52,847 nt of DNA from Shewanella sp. UCD-KL21 (GCF_001957135.1 NZ_MPHK01000026.1:1-52847); one strand, 5' to 3'. Positions 27,200 to 36,669 are shown, numbered from the stretch's first letter. Translations and numbers: made by a program. Notes: generated by a model not told the origin, from the letters alone.

Positions 27200-27236
27200 G
27201 ATTTAATAATTCTAACTAGCTATAACTAGCAAAGGC

Positions 27237-28301
27237 TTAAAATACTTCACCGGTTTCTAAATCGATGTTTTCATCGGGTTTAGCTGGCGCTGCATCTTTT
27301 TCTTTATCTTTACTAAGCAATAACTCACGTAATGCAGTTTCGATCTCTTCAGCCGCTGCAGGGTTTTCAATTAGGTACTTACCGGCATTTGCACGGCCTT
27401 GACCAATTTTACCACCTTTGTAGCTATACCAAGCACCTGCTTTTTCAACAAGCTTATGTGCCACACCTAAATCAACTAGCTCACCAGTACGGTTAATACC
27501 CTTACCGTACAAGATTTGGAATTCAGCTTGTCTAAATGGCGCTGCAATTTTGTTTTTAACCACTTTAACTCGGGTTTCGTTACCAACCACTTGATCGCCA
27601 TCTTTGATTGCACCTGTACGGCGAATATCCAAACGAACTGAGGCGTAAAACTTAAGTGCGTTACCACCTGTTGTAGTTTCTGGGTTACCGAACATCACAC
27701 CAATTTTCATACGAATTTGGTTAATGAAAATCAATAGCGTGTTTGATTGCTTAAGGTTACCTGCAAGTTTACGCATTGCTTGGCTCATCATCCGAGCGGC
27801 AAGGCCCATGTGTGAGTCACCAATTTCGCCTTCAATTTCAGCTTTTGGCGTTAATGCGGCCACTGAATCGACAATAATCACATCAACTGCGCCAGAGCGC
27901 GTTAAGGCATCACAAATCTCTAGTGCTTGTTCACCCGTATCTGGTTGTGAACAAAGTAGGTTATCAATATCAACACCAAGGTTTTTAGCATAGATAGGGT
28001 CAAGAGCATGCTCAGCATCGATAAACGCACAGGTTTTACCTTGGCGCTGCGCTGCTGCAATCACTTCTAGGGTTAAGGTTGTTTTACCTGATGACTCAGG
28101 ACCGTAGATTTCTACGATACGACCCATAGGTAATCCACCCGCACCTAAGGCAACATCCAATGAAAGTGAGCCAGTAGAAATGGTTTCAACATCCATTGTG
28201 CGGTCTGCGCCCAACTTCATGATTGAACCTTTACCAAATTGCTTCTCAATTTGACCTAACACGGCATTCAGTGCTTTCTCTTTATTTGGATCTGCTTTCA
28301 T
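27237..28301 (-). CDS. recA: recombinase RecA
   Basis: 354 residues from the ATG at 28301. An in-frame ATG at 28328 would add nine residues, but it has no binding site, while AGAGGGA stands nine bases before the inner ATG, and RecA proteins normally begin as here (MKADPNKEKAL). It forms filaments on single-stranded DNA, drives strand exchange and triggers LexA cleavage. Walker A GPESSGKT (about 66-73), Walker B with VIIVDSVAAL, DNA-binding loop L1 around ARMMSQAMRK and loop L2 with FGNPETTTGGNALKF are visible; the C-terminus is acidic. Expressed from an SOS promoter; no recX follows. Confidence 0.98.
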   Translation of the reverse strand: MKADPNKEKALNAVLGQIEKQFGKGSIMKLGADRTMDVETISTGSLSLDVALGAGGLPMGRIVEIYGPESSGKTTLTLEVIAAAQRQGKTCAFIDAEHALDPIYAKNLGVDIDNLLCSQPDTGEQALEICDALTRSGAVDVIIVDSVAALTPKAEIEGEIGDSHMGLAARMMSQAMRKLAGNLKQSNTLLIFINQIRMKIGVMFGNPETTTGGNALKFYASVRLDIRRTGAIKDGDQVVGNETRVKVVKNKIAAPFRQAEFQILYGKGINRTGELVDLGVAHKLVEKAGAWYSYKGGKIGQGRANAGKYLIENPAAAEEIETALRELLLSKDKEKDAAPAKPDENIDLETGEVF

Positions 28302-28381
28302 TGTGATTATCCCTCTAAGCGAACTCATCTCATTGGCGAGATTGATAACGAATAAATTTGTCTGTTTCTTAATATGAGCTC

Positions 28382-28409
28382 AGTATACTGTATAATCATA
28401 CAGTATCAA
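28382..28409 (-). promoter_or_regulatory. LexA-controlled promoter of recA
   Basis: On the minus strand TTGATA (-35), then the LexA box CTGTATGATTATACAG (28388-28403), then TATACT (-10). The 16-base box fills the whole spacer exactly, the same layout as in E. coli recA. LexA binding would block RNA polymerase directly. Confidence 0.92.
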
Positions 28410-28506
28410 TAGTTACTCAAAAAAAAATTACAAAACCACTAACAACTAAGATTTTTTAAGTTTAATATCAATACTTTATAGTAAAAAATATAATAACAAC
28501 TTCTAC

Positions 28507-28540
28507 ACCACTGTATATAAAGACTACTGTATACAGTGGT
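28507..28540. repeat. perfect 11-bp inverted repeat upstream of mutS
   Basis: ACCACTGTATA and TATACAGTGGT are separated by 12 bases. The arms contain CTGT and ACAG, the LexA half-sites, but the spacing differs from the eight bases of a normal LexA box. It lies between recA and mutS. Confidence 0.75.
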
Positions 28541-28723
28541 TTTAATATGTTAACCATCTGACAAATAAGCCAATAGTTATACTCTTCCAACTCGATAATA
28601 GCAGTTCAAATCCGCGCTAAATTAGTAACTCTATTGGGATTCAAATCAATTATTGCTAAGATGAGCGCCGATTAGTATTGGTCTTTTTTCCGATCCCCAA
28701 GCCATATTTAGAGCAACAAATTA

Positions 28724-31303
28724 ATGACAGCAATTGAAAATCCAAATTTAGAAAAGCACACTCCGATGATGCGCCAATATTTGACGCTTAAAGCGCAGCA
28801 TCCCGATATGTTGTTGTTTTATCGTATGGGAGATTTTTATGAATTATTTTATGAAGATGCCAAACTTGCTTCTGAATTTTTAGGAATTTCGTTGACCGCT
28901 AGAGGCAAAAGTGGTGGTAATGCCATCCCTATGGCAGGTATTCCCTACCACTCTGTTGAAGGCTATTTAGCTAAATTAGTCCAAATTGGTCAATCGGCAG
29001 CTATTTGTGAACAAATTGGCGATCCTGCGACAAGTAAAGGCCCGGTTGAGCGTAAAGTTGTCCGTATTGTAACCCCAGGCACCTTAACTGATGAAGCCTT
29101 ACTGCAAGAGCGTCAAGACAATCTATTAGCTGCGGTTTATCAAGGTAAAAATGGTTTCGGCTACTCGACTTTAGATGTGTCATCAGGGCGCTTTGTGGTC
29201 GTCGAATTAGAAAACGCTGAGACATTAGAAGCTGAATTACAACGTACCAGCCCCGCAGAGCTACTTTACAGCGAAGACTTATTGGATGTGCATTTAATTG
29301 AAAACATTAAAGGTATTCGTCGCCGCCCAGAATGGGAATTTGATTACGATACCAGCATACAGCTATTGCTGGAGCAATTTGGCACTAAAGATTTACATGG
29401 CTTTGGCATTACAGATGCACGCTTATCACTGCAAGCTGCTGGCTGCTTAATGCAATATGTCAAAGACACCCAAAAGACAGCGTTACCGCACATCAATAGC
29501 ATTACCCTTTTCAATCAAGCTGATACCATCATTTTAGATGCTGCTACCAGACGTAACCTTGAGCTGACGCTAAACCTATCAGGAAATCGTGACAATACTC
29601 TGGCATGGGTGTTAGATAAAACGGCAACCCCAATGGGCAGTAGAATGCTGCAACGCTGGATCCATCAGCCATTAAGAAACCAACAGCATATTCATCAGCG
29701 CCAGCAAGCGGTTGCCGAGCTAATTGATAGCGGTTTGTATGCCGACTTACACCAACAACTGAAAGCTTTAGGTGATATCGAGCGCATTATGGCCAGACTT
29801 GCCATAAGAAGTGCACGCCCACGGGATTTTGCCCGTTTACGCCAAGCATTAGAATTACTGCCTGAAATCCAGCAAACCTTAAGCCATTGTCAGCAAGATG
29901 AACTGCAGACCCTAACGCGAAAACTGGGAGAGTTCCCTGAGCAGCAACAGCTTTTAGCCTCAGCGATTGTTGATAACCCACCCATGCTAATTCGTGATGG
30001 TGGAGTTATTAAAACTGGCTATAACGCCGAGCTTGATGAGTGGCGGGGTTTAAGTGAAGGCGCTAATGACTATTTAGTGCAAATGGAGCTGCGAGAAAAA
30101 GAGCAAACTGGCATTAATACCCTTAAAGTCGGCTATAACCGAGTGCACGGTTATTATATTGAAGTCAGCCGCCTGCAATCTGATCAAGTGCCGCTCAGCT
30201 ATCAACGCCGTCAAACCTTAAAAAATACTGAACGTTATATCACCCCAGAACTTAAAGAGTACGAAGAAAAAGTACTTTCAAGTCAGGGCAAGGCGTTGGC
30301 GATTGAGAAAAAACTATGGGAAGAGCTGTTTGATTTATTGCTGCCAAAACTACATGAGTTGCAGCTATTTGCTCAGTCCGCATCAGAGTTGGATGTATTA
30401 AGTAATTTCGCTGAACGAGCTGAAACCCTTGGCTATAACTGCCCGCAAATTACTCACGATATTGGTATTCATATTGAAGCCGGTCGCCATCCGGTAGTGG
30501 AGCTAGTCAGCCAAAGTCCCTTCATTGCTAACCCCGTGCAATTAGCACCTTCAAGAAGAATGCTAGTGGTTACAGGTCCTAATATGGGCGGTAAATCGAC
30601 TTATATGCGCCAAGTGGCATTAATCACCCTGATGGCACATATCGGCAGTTTTGTTCCGGCACAAAAAGCAGTGATAGGCCCAATAGATCGAATATTTACC
30701 CGTATTGGTGCTTCCGATGATTTAGCATCAGGGCGCTCAACCTTTATGGTAGAAATGACCGAAACCGCCAATATTTTACATAACGCAACGGCCAAAAGCT
30801 TAGTGTTGATGGATGAAATTGGCCGCGGCACCTCAACCTATGATGGTTTATCTTTGGCCTGGTCCGCGGCAGAATACTTAGCTGAAAAAGTGGCGGCATT
30901 AACGCTATTTGCCACCCATTACTTTGAGTTGACTCAATTGCCGGAACAGATCCCATCAGCTGCGAATGTGCATTTAGATGCCATCGAACATGGTGACACT
31001 ATTGCCTTTATGCATGCAGTGCAAGATGGCGCGGCAAGTAAAAGCTATGGTTTACAGGTGGCGTCTTTAGCGGGTGTTCCAGCCCATGTGATCAAAGCCG
31101 CTAAACAAAAGCTGCATATGCTAGAAAGTAGAGATTTGGCCAATAGCCAGCAAATGCCAATTCAAGAAGCATTAAATTTATCTATGCCTGAAGCTGAAGC
31201 GAATGCTGCAACTGAAAAACTCAGTCAAATCAATCCTGATGATTACAGCCCTAAACAAGCACTTGATATGCTTTATGAACTTAAAAGGCTATCAAACTTG
31301 TAA
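28724..31303 (+). CDS. mutS: DNA mismatch repair protein MutS
   Basis: 859 residues, full length. It recognises mispairs and recruits MutL. The N-terminal mismatch-reading motif is FYRMGDFYELF, with the stacking Phe38 and Glu40. Core, lever and clamp domains follow. The ATPase has Walker A GPNMGGKST (about 617-625), Walker B LVLMDEIGRGTST, and the His in LFATHYFELTQL. The C-terminal part (DYSPKQALDMLYELKRL) is the tetramerisation helix-turn-helix. It is divergent from recA and alone in its transcript. The binding site is weak. Confidence 0.98.
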   Translation: MTAIENPNLEKHTPMMRQYLTLKAQHPDMLLFYRMGDFYELFYEDAKLASEFLGISLTARGKSGGNAIPMAGIPYHSVEGYLAKLVQIGQSAAICEQIGDPATSKGPVERKVVRIVTPGTLTDEALLQERQDNLLAAVYQGKNGFGYSTLDVSSGRFVVVELENAETLEAELQRTSPAELLYSEDLLDVHLIENIKGIRRRPEWEFDYDTSIQLLLEQFGTKDLHGFGITDARLSLQAAGCLMQYVKDTQKTALPHINSITLFNQADTIILDAATRRNLELTLNLSGNRDNTLAWVLDKTATPMGSRMLQRWIHQPLRNQQHIHQRQQAVAELIDSGLYADLHQQLKALGDIERIMARLAIRSARPRDFARLRQALELLPEIQQTLSHCQQDELQTLTRKLGEFPEQQQLLASAIVDNPPMLIRDGGVIKTGYNAELDEWRGLSEGANDYLVQMELREKEQTGINTLKVGYNRVHGYYIEVSRLQSDQVPLSYQRRQTLKNTERYITPELKEYEEKVLSSQGKALAIEKKLWEELFDLLLPKLHELQLFAQSASELDVLSNFAERAETLGYNCPQITHDIGIHIEAGRHPVVELVSQSPFIANPVQLAPSRRMLVVTGPNMGGKSTYMRQVALITLMAHIGSFVPAQKAVIGPIDRIFTRIGASDDLASGRSTFMVEMTETANILHNATAKSLVLMDEIGRGTSTYDGLSLAWSAAEYLAEKVAALTLFATHYFELTQLPEQIPSAANVHLDAIEHGDTIAFMHAVQDGAASKSYGLQVASLAGVPAHVIKAAKQKLHMLESRDLANSQQMPIQEALNLSMPEAEANAATEKLSQINPDDYSPKQALDMLYELKRLSNL

Positions 31304-31363
31304 GTGCTGAGCGCAATTGTGCTCAGTATAAAATCTGAATGGGCTGTTTAAAACGGCTCATTC

Positions 31364-31411
31364 ATTACAATTACAATTAAAATTACAATTACAATTACAA
31401 TTACAATTACA
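31364..31411. repeat. hexanucleotide repeat ATTACA, eight units
   Basis: Eight consecutive six-base units, seven ATTACA and one ATTAAA (third), lie between mutS and rpoS, outside any gene. A hairpin CTGAGC-N8-GCTCAG (31306-31325) just before it is the likely mutS transcript end, though without a T-run. Confidence 0.9.
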
Positions 31412-31503
31412 AGGATTAAACGCGCATAACTAACACTTAAAACCTAGCTTCATTAACGATTATAATGCTCAGGCTCTATAAAAATGAGTAAAAAAAAGCC
31501 AAC

Positions 31504-31525
31504 AAAAAAGGACAACCTGTGTCCT
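31504..31525 (-). terminator. terminator of rpoS
   Basis: On the minus strand AGGACA/TGTCCT around a short loop, followed by TTTTTTG, about 50 bases after the rpoS stop. Confidence 0.65.
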
Positions 31526-31573
31526 CAAAGATAAATAACCCTAAGCGTAAATTAATCGCTTAAAAGGTTGGCG

Positions 31574-32554
31574 TTAATTTCTAAATAACGCTTCTACTGA
31601 TAGGCCTTGTGCCCCTAATACATCTTTCAAACGCTTTAACGCTTCGACTTGAATTTGACGCACACGTTCCCGTGTTAATCCAATTTCAGCCCCTACGTTT
31701 TCTAACGTTGATGGTTCATAACCTAATAAACCAAAACGCCGTGCTAATACTTCTCTTTGTTTCGTATTTAGCTCATTTAACCAACCAACAATTGAATTGG
31801 ATAAGTCTTCATCCTGTACTTTATAATCTGGTCCAACTGAATCATCATCTGCAATAACATCTAACAAAGCTTTATCGTTATCCCCGCCTAGTGGGGTATC
31901 TACAGAGGTGATTTTTTCGTTTAGTTTAAGCATTCGACTGACATCGCTAGTAGAGACATCTAATTTGTCTGCGATTTCTTCTGCCGTTGGCTCATGATCA
32001 AGTTTTTGCGCAAGCTGTCTTGCCGTTCGCAAGTATACATTTAGCTCTTTAACTACATGAATAGGTAAACGAATGGTCCGAGTTTGATTCATGATCGCTC
32101 TTTCGATGGTTTGTCTAATCCACCAAGTCGCGTAAGTGGAAAAACGAAAACCTCTTTCCGGATCAAACTTTTCGACTGCGCGAATAAGTCCTAAGTTTCC
32201 TTCTTCGATAAGATCCAGTAATGCTAATCCTCGGTTGTTATACCTTCTGGCAATTTTTACAACCAATCTTAGATTACTTTCTATCATGCGGTTACGAGAC
32301 TTCTCGCAGCCTTTGAGTGCTTTACGTGAAAAGAAGACTTCTTCTTCTGCACTAAGCAAAGGGGAAAAACCGATCTCACCTAGATATAGTTGAGTGGCGT
32401 CAAGATTCTTTTGAAGATCATCTTGAACTTGTTGGTCAATGTCGGATTGCTGTCCTGGTTTGGCATTTTTTGCCTCCTTCAGCGCAATCTCTTGTGGTTG
32501 TTTAGATAAATCCATAAGCTCTTCTGCTACTGCAGCATTTTGTTTCTGGCTCAT
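31574..32554 (-). CDS. rpoS: RNA polymerase sigma factor RpoS (sigma-38)
   Basis: 326 residues from the ATG at 32554. A TTG five codons earlier is in frame, but GGGAGAG lies just before this ATG. It directs transcription in stationary phase and under general stress. Region 1.2 is DATQLYLGEIGFSPLLSAEEE, region 2 contains NLRLVVKIARRYNNRGLALLDLIEEGNLGLIRAVEKF and the -10 melting residues FRFSTYATWWIRQTI, region 3 lies around EPTAEEIADKL, and region 4 ends GLTRERVRQIQVEALKRL. As in enteric bacteria it sits after nlpD, where the main rpoS promoter lies inside the nlpD coding region. Confidence 0.98.
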   Translation of the reverse strand: MSQKQNAAVAEELMDLSKQPQEIALKEAKNAKPGQQSDIDQQVQDDLQKNLDATQLYLGEIGFSPLLSAEEEVFFSRKALKGCEKSRNRMIESNLRLVVKIARRYNNRGLALLDLIEEGNLGLIRAVEKFDPERGFRFSTYATWWIRQTIERAIMNQTRTIRLPIHVVKELNVYLRTARQLAQKLDHEPTAEEIADKLDVSTSDVSRMLKLNEKITSVDTPLGGDNDKALLDVIADDDSVGPDYKVQDEDLSNSIVGWLNELNTKQREVLARRFGLLGYEPSTLENVGAEIGLTRERVRQIQVEALKRLKDVLGAQGLSVEALFRN

Positions 32555-32630
32555 ATGGTGCTCTCCCAAACCTGATAAAAATTAAGTTGTTTTCGTGCGA
32601 GTATCCTCCGTTAGAATGTGAATTAAACAA

Positions 32631-33548
32631 TTAGCGTTTAGGTAAATAATTTAGTGGGTTTACTGACTTACCATGGAGACGAATTTCAAAATGTAACATC
32701 ACCTGGTTTGTCCCTGTGCTACCCATTTTCGCAACGGTCTGTCCAGCATTTACATATTGCTTTTCTTTGACCAATATTGCATCTGCATGAGCATAAGCAC
32801 TTAAAAAGTCATCATTGTGTTTAATAATGACCAAATTGCCATAGCCCCGAAGTGCATTACCTGCATAAACAACTCTTCCATCAGCTGCAGCCTTGATAAT
32901 GTCGCCTCTGGAACCAGCGATTTTTATGCCTTGATTGCCCTGCTGAGTGCTAGAGAAATAACCTACAATCTTACCTTTTGTTGGCCAGTTCCACTGACTC
33001 ACTTTATCTGGCAAGGTTGAAACAGATTTTTCCGCTATTTGAACCGTTTTCTCTTGGGTAGTTTTTACAGAATACGCAGGCTTAGCTTTGTGATCAAGCT
33101 CTTTTTTTGTACTATTTTGATTTGTCGTTGTTACAGGCTTTTTTTGTGCTGAAGTTTGTTTTGTAACCGTTTTATTAGCAGGCTTTGAGTTGGTGTTCGC
33201 TACAGCGACCGGTTTTGGTGCAGGCTTGGCTGCAGGCTTAGTGCGCTGTGGCTTGGTGAGTTTTAATGTTTGCCCTGGATAGATAGTATAAGGTGCTTTT
33301 AAGCCATTATATTGAGCGATTTTATTAAAATCTTGCCCTGCGCCCCAAGAAATTGAGTAAAGAGTATCACCACGTTTTACCTTATAACTGCCAGAGGTAA
33401 TAGAGCCTTTATTAAATTTTTGACCAGTATTACTCGAAATACTCGTAACGGGTGCAGGGGTATGGGCTTGAAAGCTACAGCCTGAAATAAACAGCAATAA
33501 CATTGTAATCCAAGGCCAATTACGACACTTCAACTTTGTCTCCATCAT
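32631..33548 (-). CDS. nlpD: murein hydrolase activator lipoprotein NlpD
   Basis: 305 residues from the ATG at 33548. An in-frame GTG at 33575, just after the pcm stop, would add nine residues but gives a poor lipoprotein signal and has no binding site. Lipobox ISGC (Cys24). A LysM domain (about 52-97, YKVKRGDTLYSISW and YTIYPGQTLKL) binds murein. A Lys/Pro/Thr-rich linker follows, then an M23 peptidase fold (about 185-300) with NLVIIKHNDDFLSAYAHADAI and MLHFEIRLHGKSVNPLNYL. The usual first zinc histidine (HxxxD) is replaced (IKIAGSRGD), so, as in E. coli, it should activate the amidase AmiC rather than cut peptidoglycan. Confidence 0.95.
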   Translation of the reverse strand: MMETKLKCRNWPWITMLLLFISGCSFQAHTPAPVTSISSNTGQKFNKGSITSGSYKVKRGDTLYSISWGAGQDFNKIAQYNGLKAPYTIYPGQTLKLTKPQRTKPAAKPAPKPVAVANTNSKPANKTVTKQTSAQKKPVTTTNQNSTKKELDHKAKPAYSVKTTQEKTVQIAEKSVSTLPDKVSQWNWPTKGKIVGYFSSTQQGNQGIKIAGSRGDIIKAAADGRVVYAGNALRGYGNLVIIKHNDDFLSAYAHADAILVKEKQYVNAGQTVAKMGSTGTNQVMLHFEIRLHGKSVNPLNYLPKR

Positions 33549-33577
33549 ACTTTTGAAATATCGCCCTTGCGTCACTG

Positions 33578-34213
33578 TTAAGCTAAGTCGCCATTGATTA
33601 ACGGCACAAACTTAACCGATTCGATAATTTGTGATTGAAACTCATTTTGTTTACGAGTGATTTTTAATAACTGCTGCGAGTCTTCGCCAACGGGGATCAC
33701 TAGCACGCCGCCTTCAGCCAGTTGCGCCAATAATGCTTCAGGTACCGATGCTGCAGCTGCTGTTACCATAATGGCATCAAATGGGCCTTTATTGGTCCAA
33801 CCTTTCCAACCGTCACCATATTTAAAAGACACATTATGTAAATCTAAGCGCTTTAAACGTTGTCTCGCTTGAATTTGTAGCGCCTTGATCCGCTCAATAG
33901 TACAAAGCTGTGGTACCAATTGCGCTAAAATCGCTGCTTGATAACCTGAACCAGTTCCAATTTCAAGTACTCTGGCGGGGTTATGCTGTAGTAATAACTC
34001 CGTCATTCTAGCGACAATATAAGGCTGAGAGATAGTTTGGCCTTGCCCAATTGGTAAAGCGGTATTCTCGTAAGCTTTATGGGCTAATGCCCCATCGAGA
34101 AATAACTCCCTTGGGGTATTTGACACCGCCTGCAACACAGTGTGATTGCGGATCCCTGCTTCATGCAGTTTTTTAGCTAAATTAAGGGCAACAGTTGAAG
34201 CTACCTGGCTCAT
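33578..34213 (-). CDS. pcm: protein-L-isoaspartate O-methyltransferase
   Basis: 211 residues. It methylates isoaspartyl residues in aged proteins with S-adenosylmethionine and so starts their repair. SAM motif EIGTGSGYQAAILAQL (about 82-97), the LPIGQGQTISQPYIVA substrate segment (about 52-67) and IMVTAAAASVPEALLAQL are present. Its start overlaps the surE stop by four bases (ATGA), so the two are co-translated; the pairing is widely conserved among gammaproteobacteria. Confidence 0.97.
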   Translation of the reverse strand: MSQVASTVALNLAKKLHEAGIRNHTVLQAVSNTPRELFLDGALAHKAYENTALPIGQGQTISQPYIVARMTELLLQHNPARVLEIGTGSGYQAAILAQLVPQLCTIERIKALQIQARQRLKRLDLHNVSFKYGDGWKGWTNKGPFDAIMVTAAAASVPEALLAQLAEGGVLVIPVGEDSQQLLKITRKQNEFQSQIIESVKFVPLINGDLA

Positions 34214-34959
34214 AGTTTATTAATCCAGTTTTCTAAGTCAGCAAGCTGATCATACGCAGTTAAGTCGACCGTTAGCGGAGTAATTGAAACATAACCTTGT
34301 TCAACTGTACCAAAGTCTGTATCAGCGCTAGCATCTTGTTCTTTGCCCGGAGGCCCAAGCCAGTATATATCTCTTCCAGCAGGATCTTGAGCTTTGATCA
34401 TGCCTTCAGCTTTATGTCTTGAGCCTAAGCGAGTAATTCTCATGCCTTTGATTTGTTCAAGCGGTAAATCGGGCACATTTACATTTAATATTTGATCGTT
34501 ATTAATAGGATGCTCAAGTAAACCTTGCACTATTTTAGCGGCATAGATTGCTGCGCTATCGTAATGACGTAATTCTTTGCCCACTAATGATACCGCTATT
34601 GCAGGTAGGCCTAAAAAGCGTCCTTCCATTGCGGCGGCGACCGTACCTGAGTAAAGGGTATCATCACCCATATTCGCCCCAGCATTAATGCCTGACACCA
34701 CAATATCAGGCTCTACTGGACATAATTCTCTAATGGCTAAATGAACACAATCTGACGGTGTGCCATTGACCGCAATAGCGCCATTATCTAAGTTATTAAT
34801 TCTTAATGGATTAGTCAAGGTTAAAGAATTACTGGCTGCCGAGCAATTCCTATCAGGCGCAACGACTAACACATTAGCCATTTTAGTTAACTCTGCCGCT
34901 AGGGCTTTAATTCCTGGAGCTGTTACACCATCATCATTGCTGACTAATATGTTAATCAT
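34210..34959 (-). CDS. surE: 5'/3'-nucleotidase and survival protein SurE
   Basis: 249 residues from the ATG at 34959. The preceding in-frame GTG is less likely because AAGG is better placed for the ATG. It dephosphorylates nucleoside monophosphates in the cytosol. The metal site is INILVSNDDGVTAPG (adjacent Asp8-Asp9), with VVAPDRNCSAASNSLTL, VNGTPSDCVHLA and VSGINAGANMGDDTLYSGTV following the family. It begins right behind the truD stop, and a run of colinear genes continues to rpoS. Confidence 0.97.
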   Translation of the reverse strand: MINILVSNDDGVTAPGIKALAAELTKMANVLVVAPDRNCSAASNSLTLTNPLRINNLDNGAIAVNGTPSDCVHLAIRELCPVEPDIVVSGINAGANMGDDTLYSGTVAAAMEGRFLGLPAIAVSLVGKELRHYDSAAIYAAKIVQGLLEHPINNDQILNVNVPDLPLEQIKGMRITRLGSRHKAEGMIKAQDPAGRDIYWLGPPGKEQDASADTDFGTVEQGYVSITPLTVDLTAYDQLADLENWINKL

Positions 34960-34962
34960 CAC

Positions 34963-36081
34963 TTAACCTTCTGGAGTGTTTTTAGTGGTGTCATTTGTAA
35001 CGCTGTTGGCAAATTGCTGCGCTTGCTCTTGCTGCTGCATTGCCACCATTTGTTGTCGCTGCACTTCTTGAACATCTTGATAATCCAGCAGCTCCCGCAA
35101 TACTGAAGTCGCATAGCTACCTGCTGGTAAAATAAACTCGATGACTAACACATCATCACTTTCAAACCGGTATTTTAGCGCTTGGGGTTTTAATAATAAT
35201 GGTCGACGTTCTTGCTCTAAACCCGCTTGCTCAAGCCCGGTTAAATCGGTGCTTAACTCAGCTAACGCTGCTTGTTCAACTACTGATGCAAGCCCTTGAG
35301 TAGGGAGTTCACCTCTGCCCCACAATGGCGCTGATAACTGAATGTCATCGTCAGCTAAACGCTTCATTGTGGCCTCATCCCATGACTGCGCAACAAAAAA
35401 ACTTTTACTGCCCGCTAACATGACGCAATCACCATTAATAGGTGCAATACCATTTTTACTCAAACGGTAGGACACTGCAGTATTAAACGCATTAGAACGC
35501 ACTGCAGATAAGTACATGCTGCGTTTTTTTCTATCTTTAACTTTTTTACCCGCGAGCATTTGCTGACCAAAAATTAAGTTTTTACCTTTATGGCCAAAAC
35601 GCTGCTCTCCAAAATAGTTAGGCACGCCCATTTCAGCCACTTTTAGAATCCGTTGTTCAAGCGCGGCTTTATCGGATACATTACGTAAAGTCAGCTCAAA
35701 CCGATTACCCAGCAGTGCGCCAATACGCAGTTTTTTACTGTGGCGTTGGCTTGATAAGATGGTTAAGTGCTCATCAGACAGTGATTGCCAATCAGGGGTT
35801 TCTTTCCCTGGAATACGTACCCCAAACCATTGCTCTGTTACAGCATTTCTGTCTTTTTGGCCTGCGTATGTCACTTCTTTTTGATGCACTTTGGCAAACT
35901 TAGCTAACATTTCTGCCACTTGCGTGGTATTTAAGCCATCTTTACGAACATGGATCATATGATGCTCGCCTTCGCCAGTTGGGCTAAAAGGCAGCATTTC
36001 TTTAACGATAAAGTCACTGTTTACTGTGCGTAGATCAGCAGTGCAATCAGGCTTGCCAAATAAATAAAATAACGGAGTCAT
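34963..36081 (-). CDS. truD: tRNA pseudouridine(13) synthase TruD
   Basis: 372 residues from the ATG at 36081. The open frame extends 16 codons further to a TTG, but AGAAG seven bases before this ATG and the start MTPLFYLFGK fit the family. It makes pseudouridine at tRNA-Glu position 13. The catalytic motif AGQKDRNAVTEQ puts the nucleophile at Asp77, and NYFGEQRFGHKGKNL is the other family hallmark. Glutamine-rich C-terminal tail (QQQEQAQQF). Next in line is surE, with only a few bases between. Confidence 0.96.
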   Translation of the reverse strand: MTPLFYLFGKPDCTADLRTVNSDFIVKEMLPFSPTGEGEHHMIHVRKDGLNTTQVAEMLAKFAKVHQKEVTYAGQKDRNAVTEQWFGVRIPGKETPDWQSLSDEHLTILSSQRHSKKLRIGALLGNRFELTLRNVSDKAALEQRILKVAEMGVPNYFGEQRFGHKGKNLIFGQQMLAGKKVKDRKKRSMYLSAVRSNAFNTAVSYRLSKNGIAPINGDCVMLAGSKSFFVAQSWDEATMKRLADDDIQLSAPLWGRGELPTQGLASVVEQAALAELSTDLTGLEQAGLEQERRPLLLKPQALKYRFESDDVLVIEFILPAGSYATSVLRELLDYQDVQEVQRQQMVAMQQQEQAQQFANSVTNDTTKNTPEG

Positions 36082-36175
36082 GTTTCTTCTCAAATGAGCT
36101 AATGATGTAATTGCAGCTCTTGAGTGCAATTAGCTTACGTGACGTTAATAGACGAAATATCGTCAATTATCTGTG

Positions 36176-36658
36176 TTAATCTCGCACCATAAGCACGACC
36201 GACTCAACTGCTATGCCTTCTTTGCGGCCAGTAAAGCCCAGTTTTTCGGTGGTGGTGGCTTTCACATTAATATTATCGATATTGGTACATAGGTCTTCAG
36301 CCAAACATTGTCTAATGGCGTCAATGTGTGGCAACATTTTTGGCGCTTGTGCGATAACAGTGACATCAAGGTTACCAATATAAAATTGTTTAGCTTGCGC
36401 CAATGCAAAACAATGGCGCAATAATACCCTGCTATCGGCACCTTCAAACTCGGCATCGGTATCAGGGAAATGTTTACCAATATCACCTAATGCCATGGCA
36501 CCCAGAATGGCATCACTTACTGCATGCAACACCACATCACCATCAGAGTGAGCAATTAAACCTGTTTCGTATGGCACAGTAACACCACCAAGGATCAGCG
36601 GTTTATCGCCACCAAATTTATGTACATCAAAACCATGACCAATGCGTATATTCAGCAT
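36176..36658 (-). CDS. ispF: 2-C-methyl-D-erythritol 2,4-cyclodiphosphate synthase IspF
   Basis: 160 residues. It cyclises CDP-methylerythritol phosphate in the non-mevalonate isoprenoid pathway. The metal ligands Asp11 and His13 lie in RIGHGFDVHKFGG, with the third histidine in GLIAHSDGDVVLHAV; the C-terminal VKATTTEKLGFTGRKEGIA closes the active site. It follows ispD after 11 bases, so both enzymes of the pathway come from one transcript. Confidence 0.98.
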   Translation of the reverse strand: MLNIRIGHGFDVHKFGGDKPLILGGVTVPYETGLIAHSDGDVVLHAVSDAILGAMALGDIGKHFPDTDAEFEGADSRVLLRHCFALAQAKQFYIGNLDVTVIAQAPKMLPHIDAIRQCLAEDLCTNIDNINVKATTTEKLGFTGRKEGIAVESVVLMVRD

Positions 36659-36669
36659 AATAATAACCG

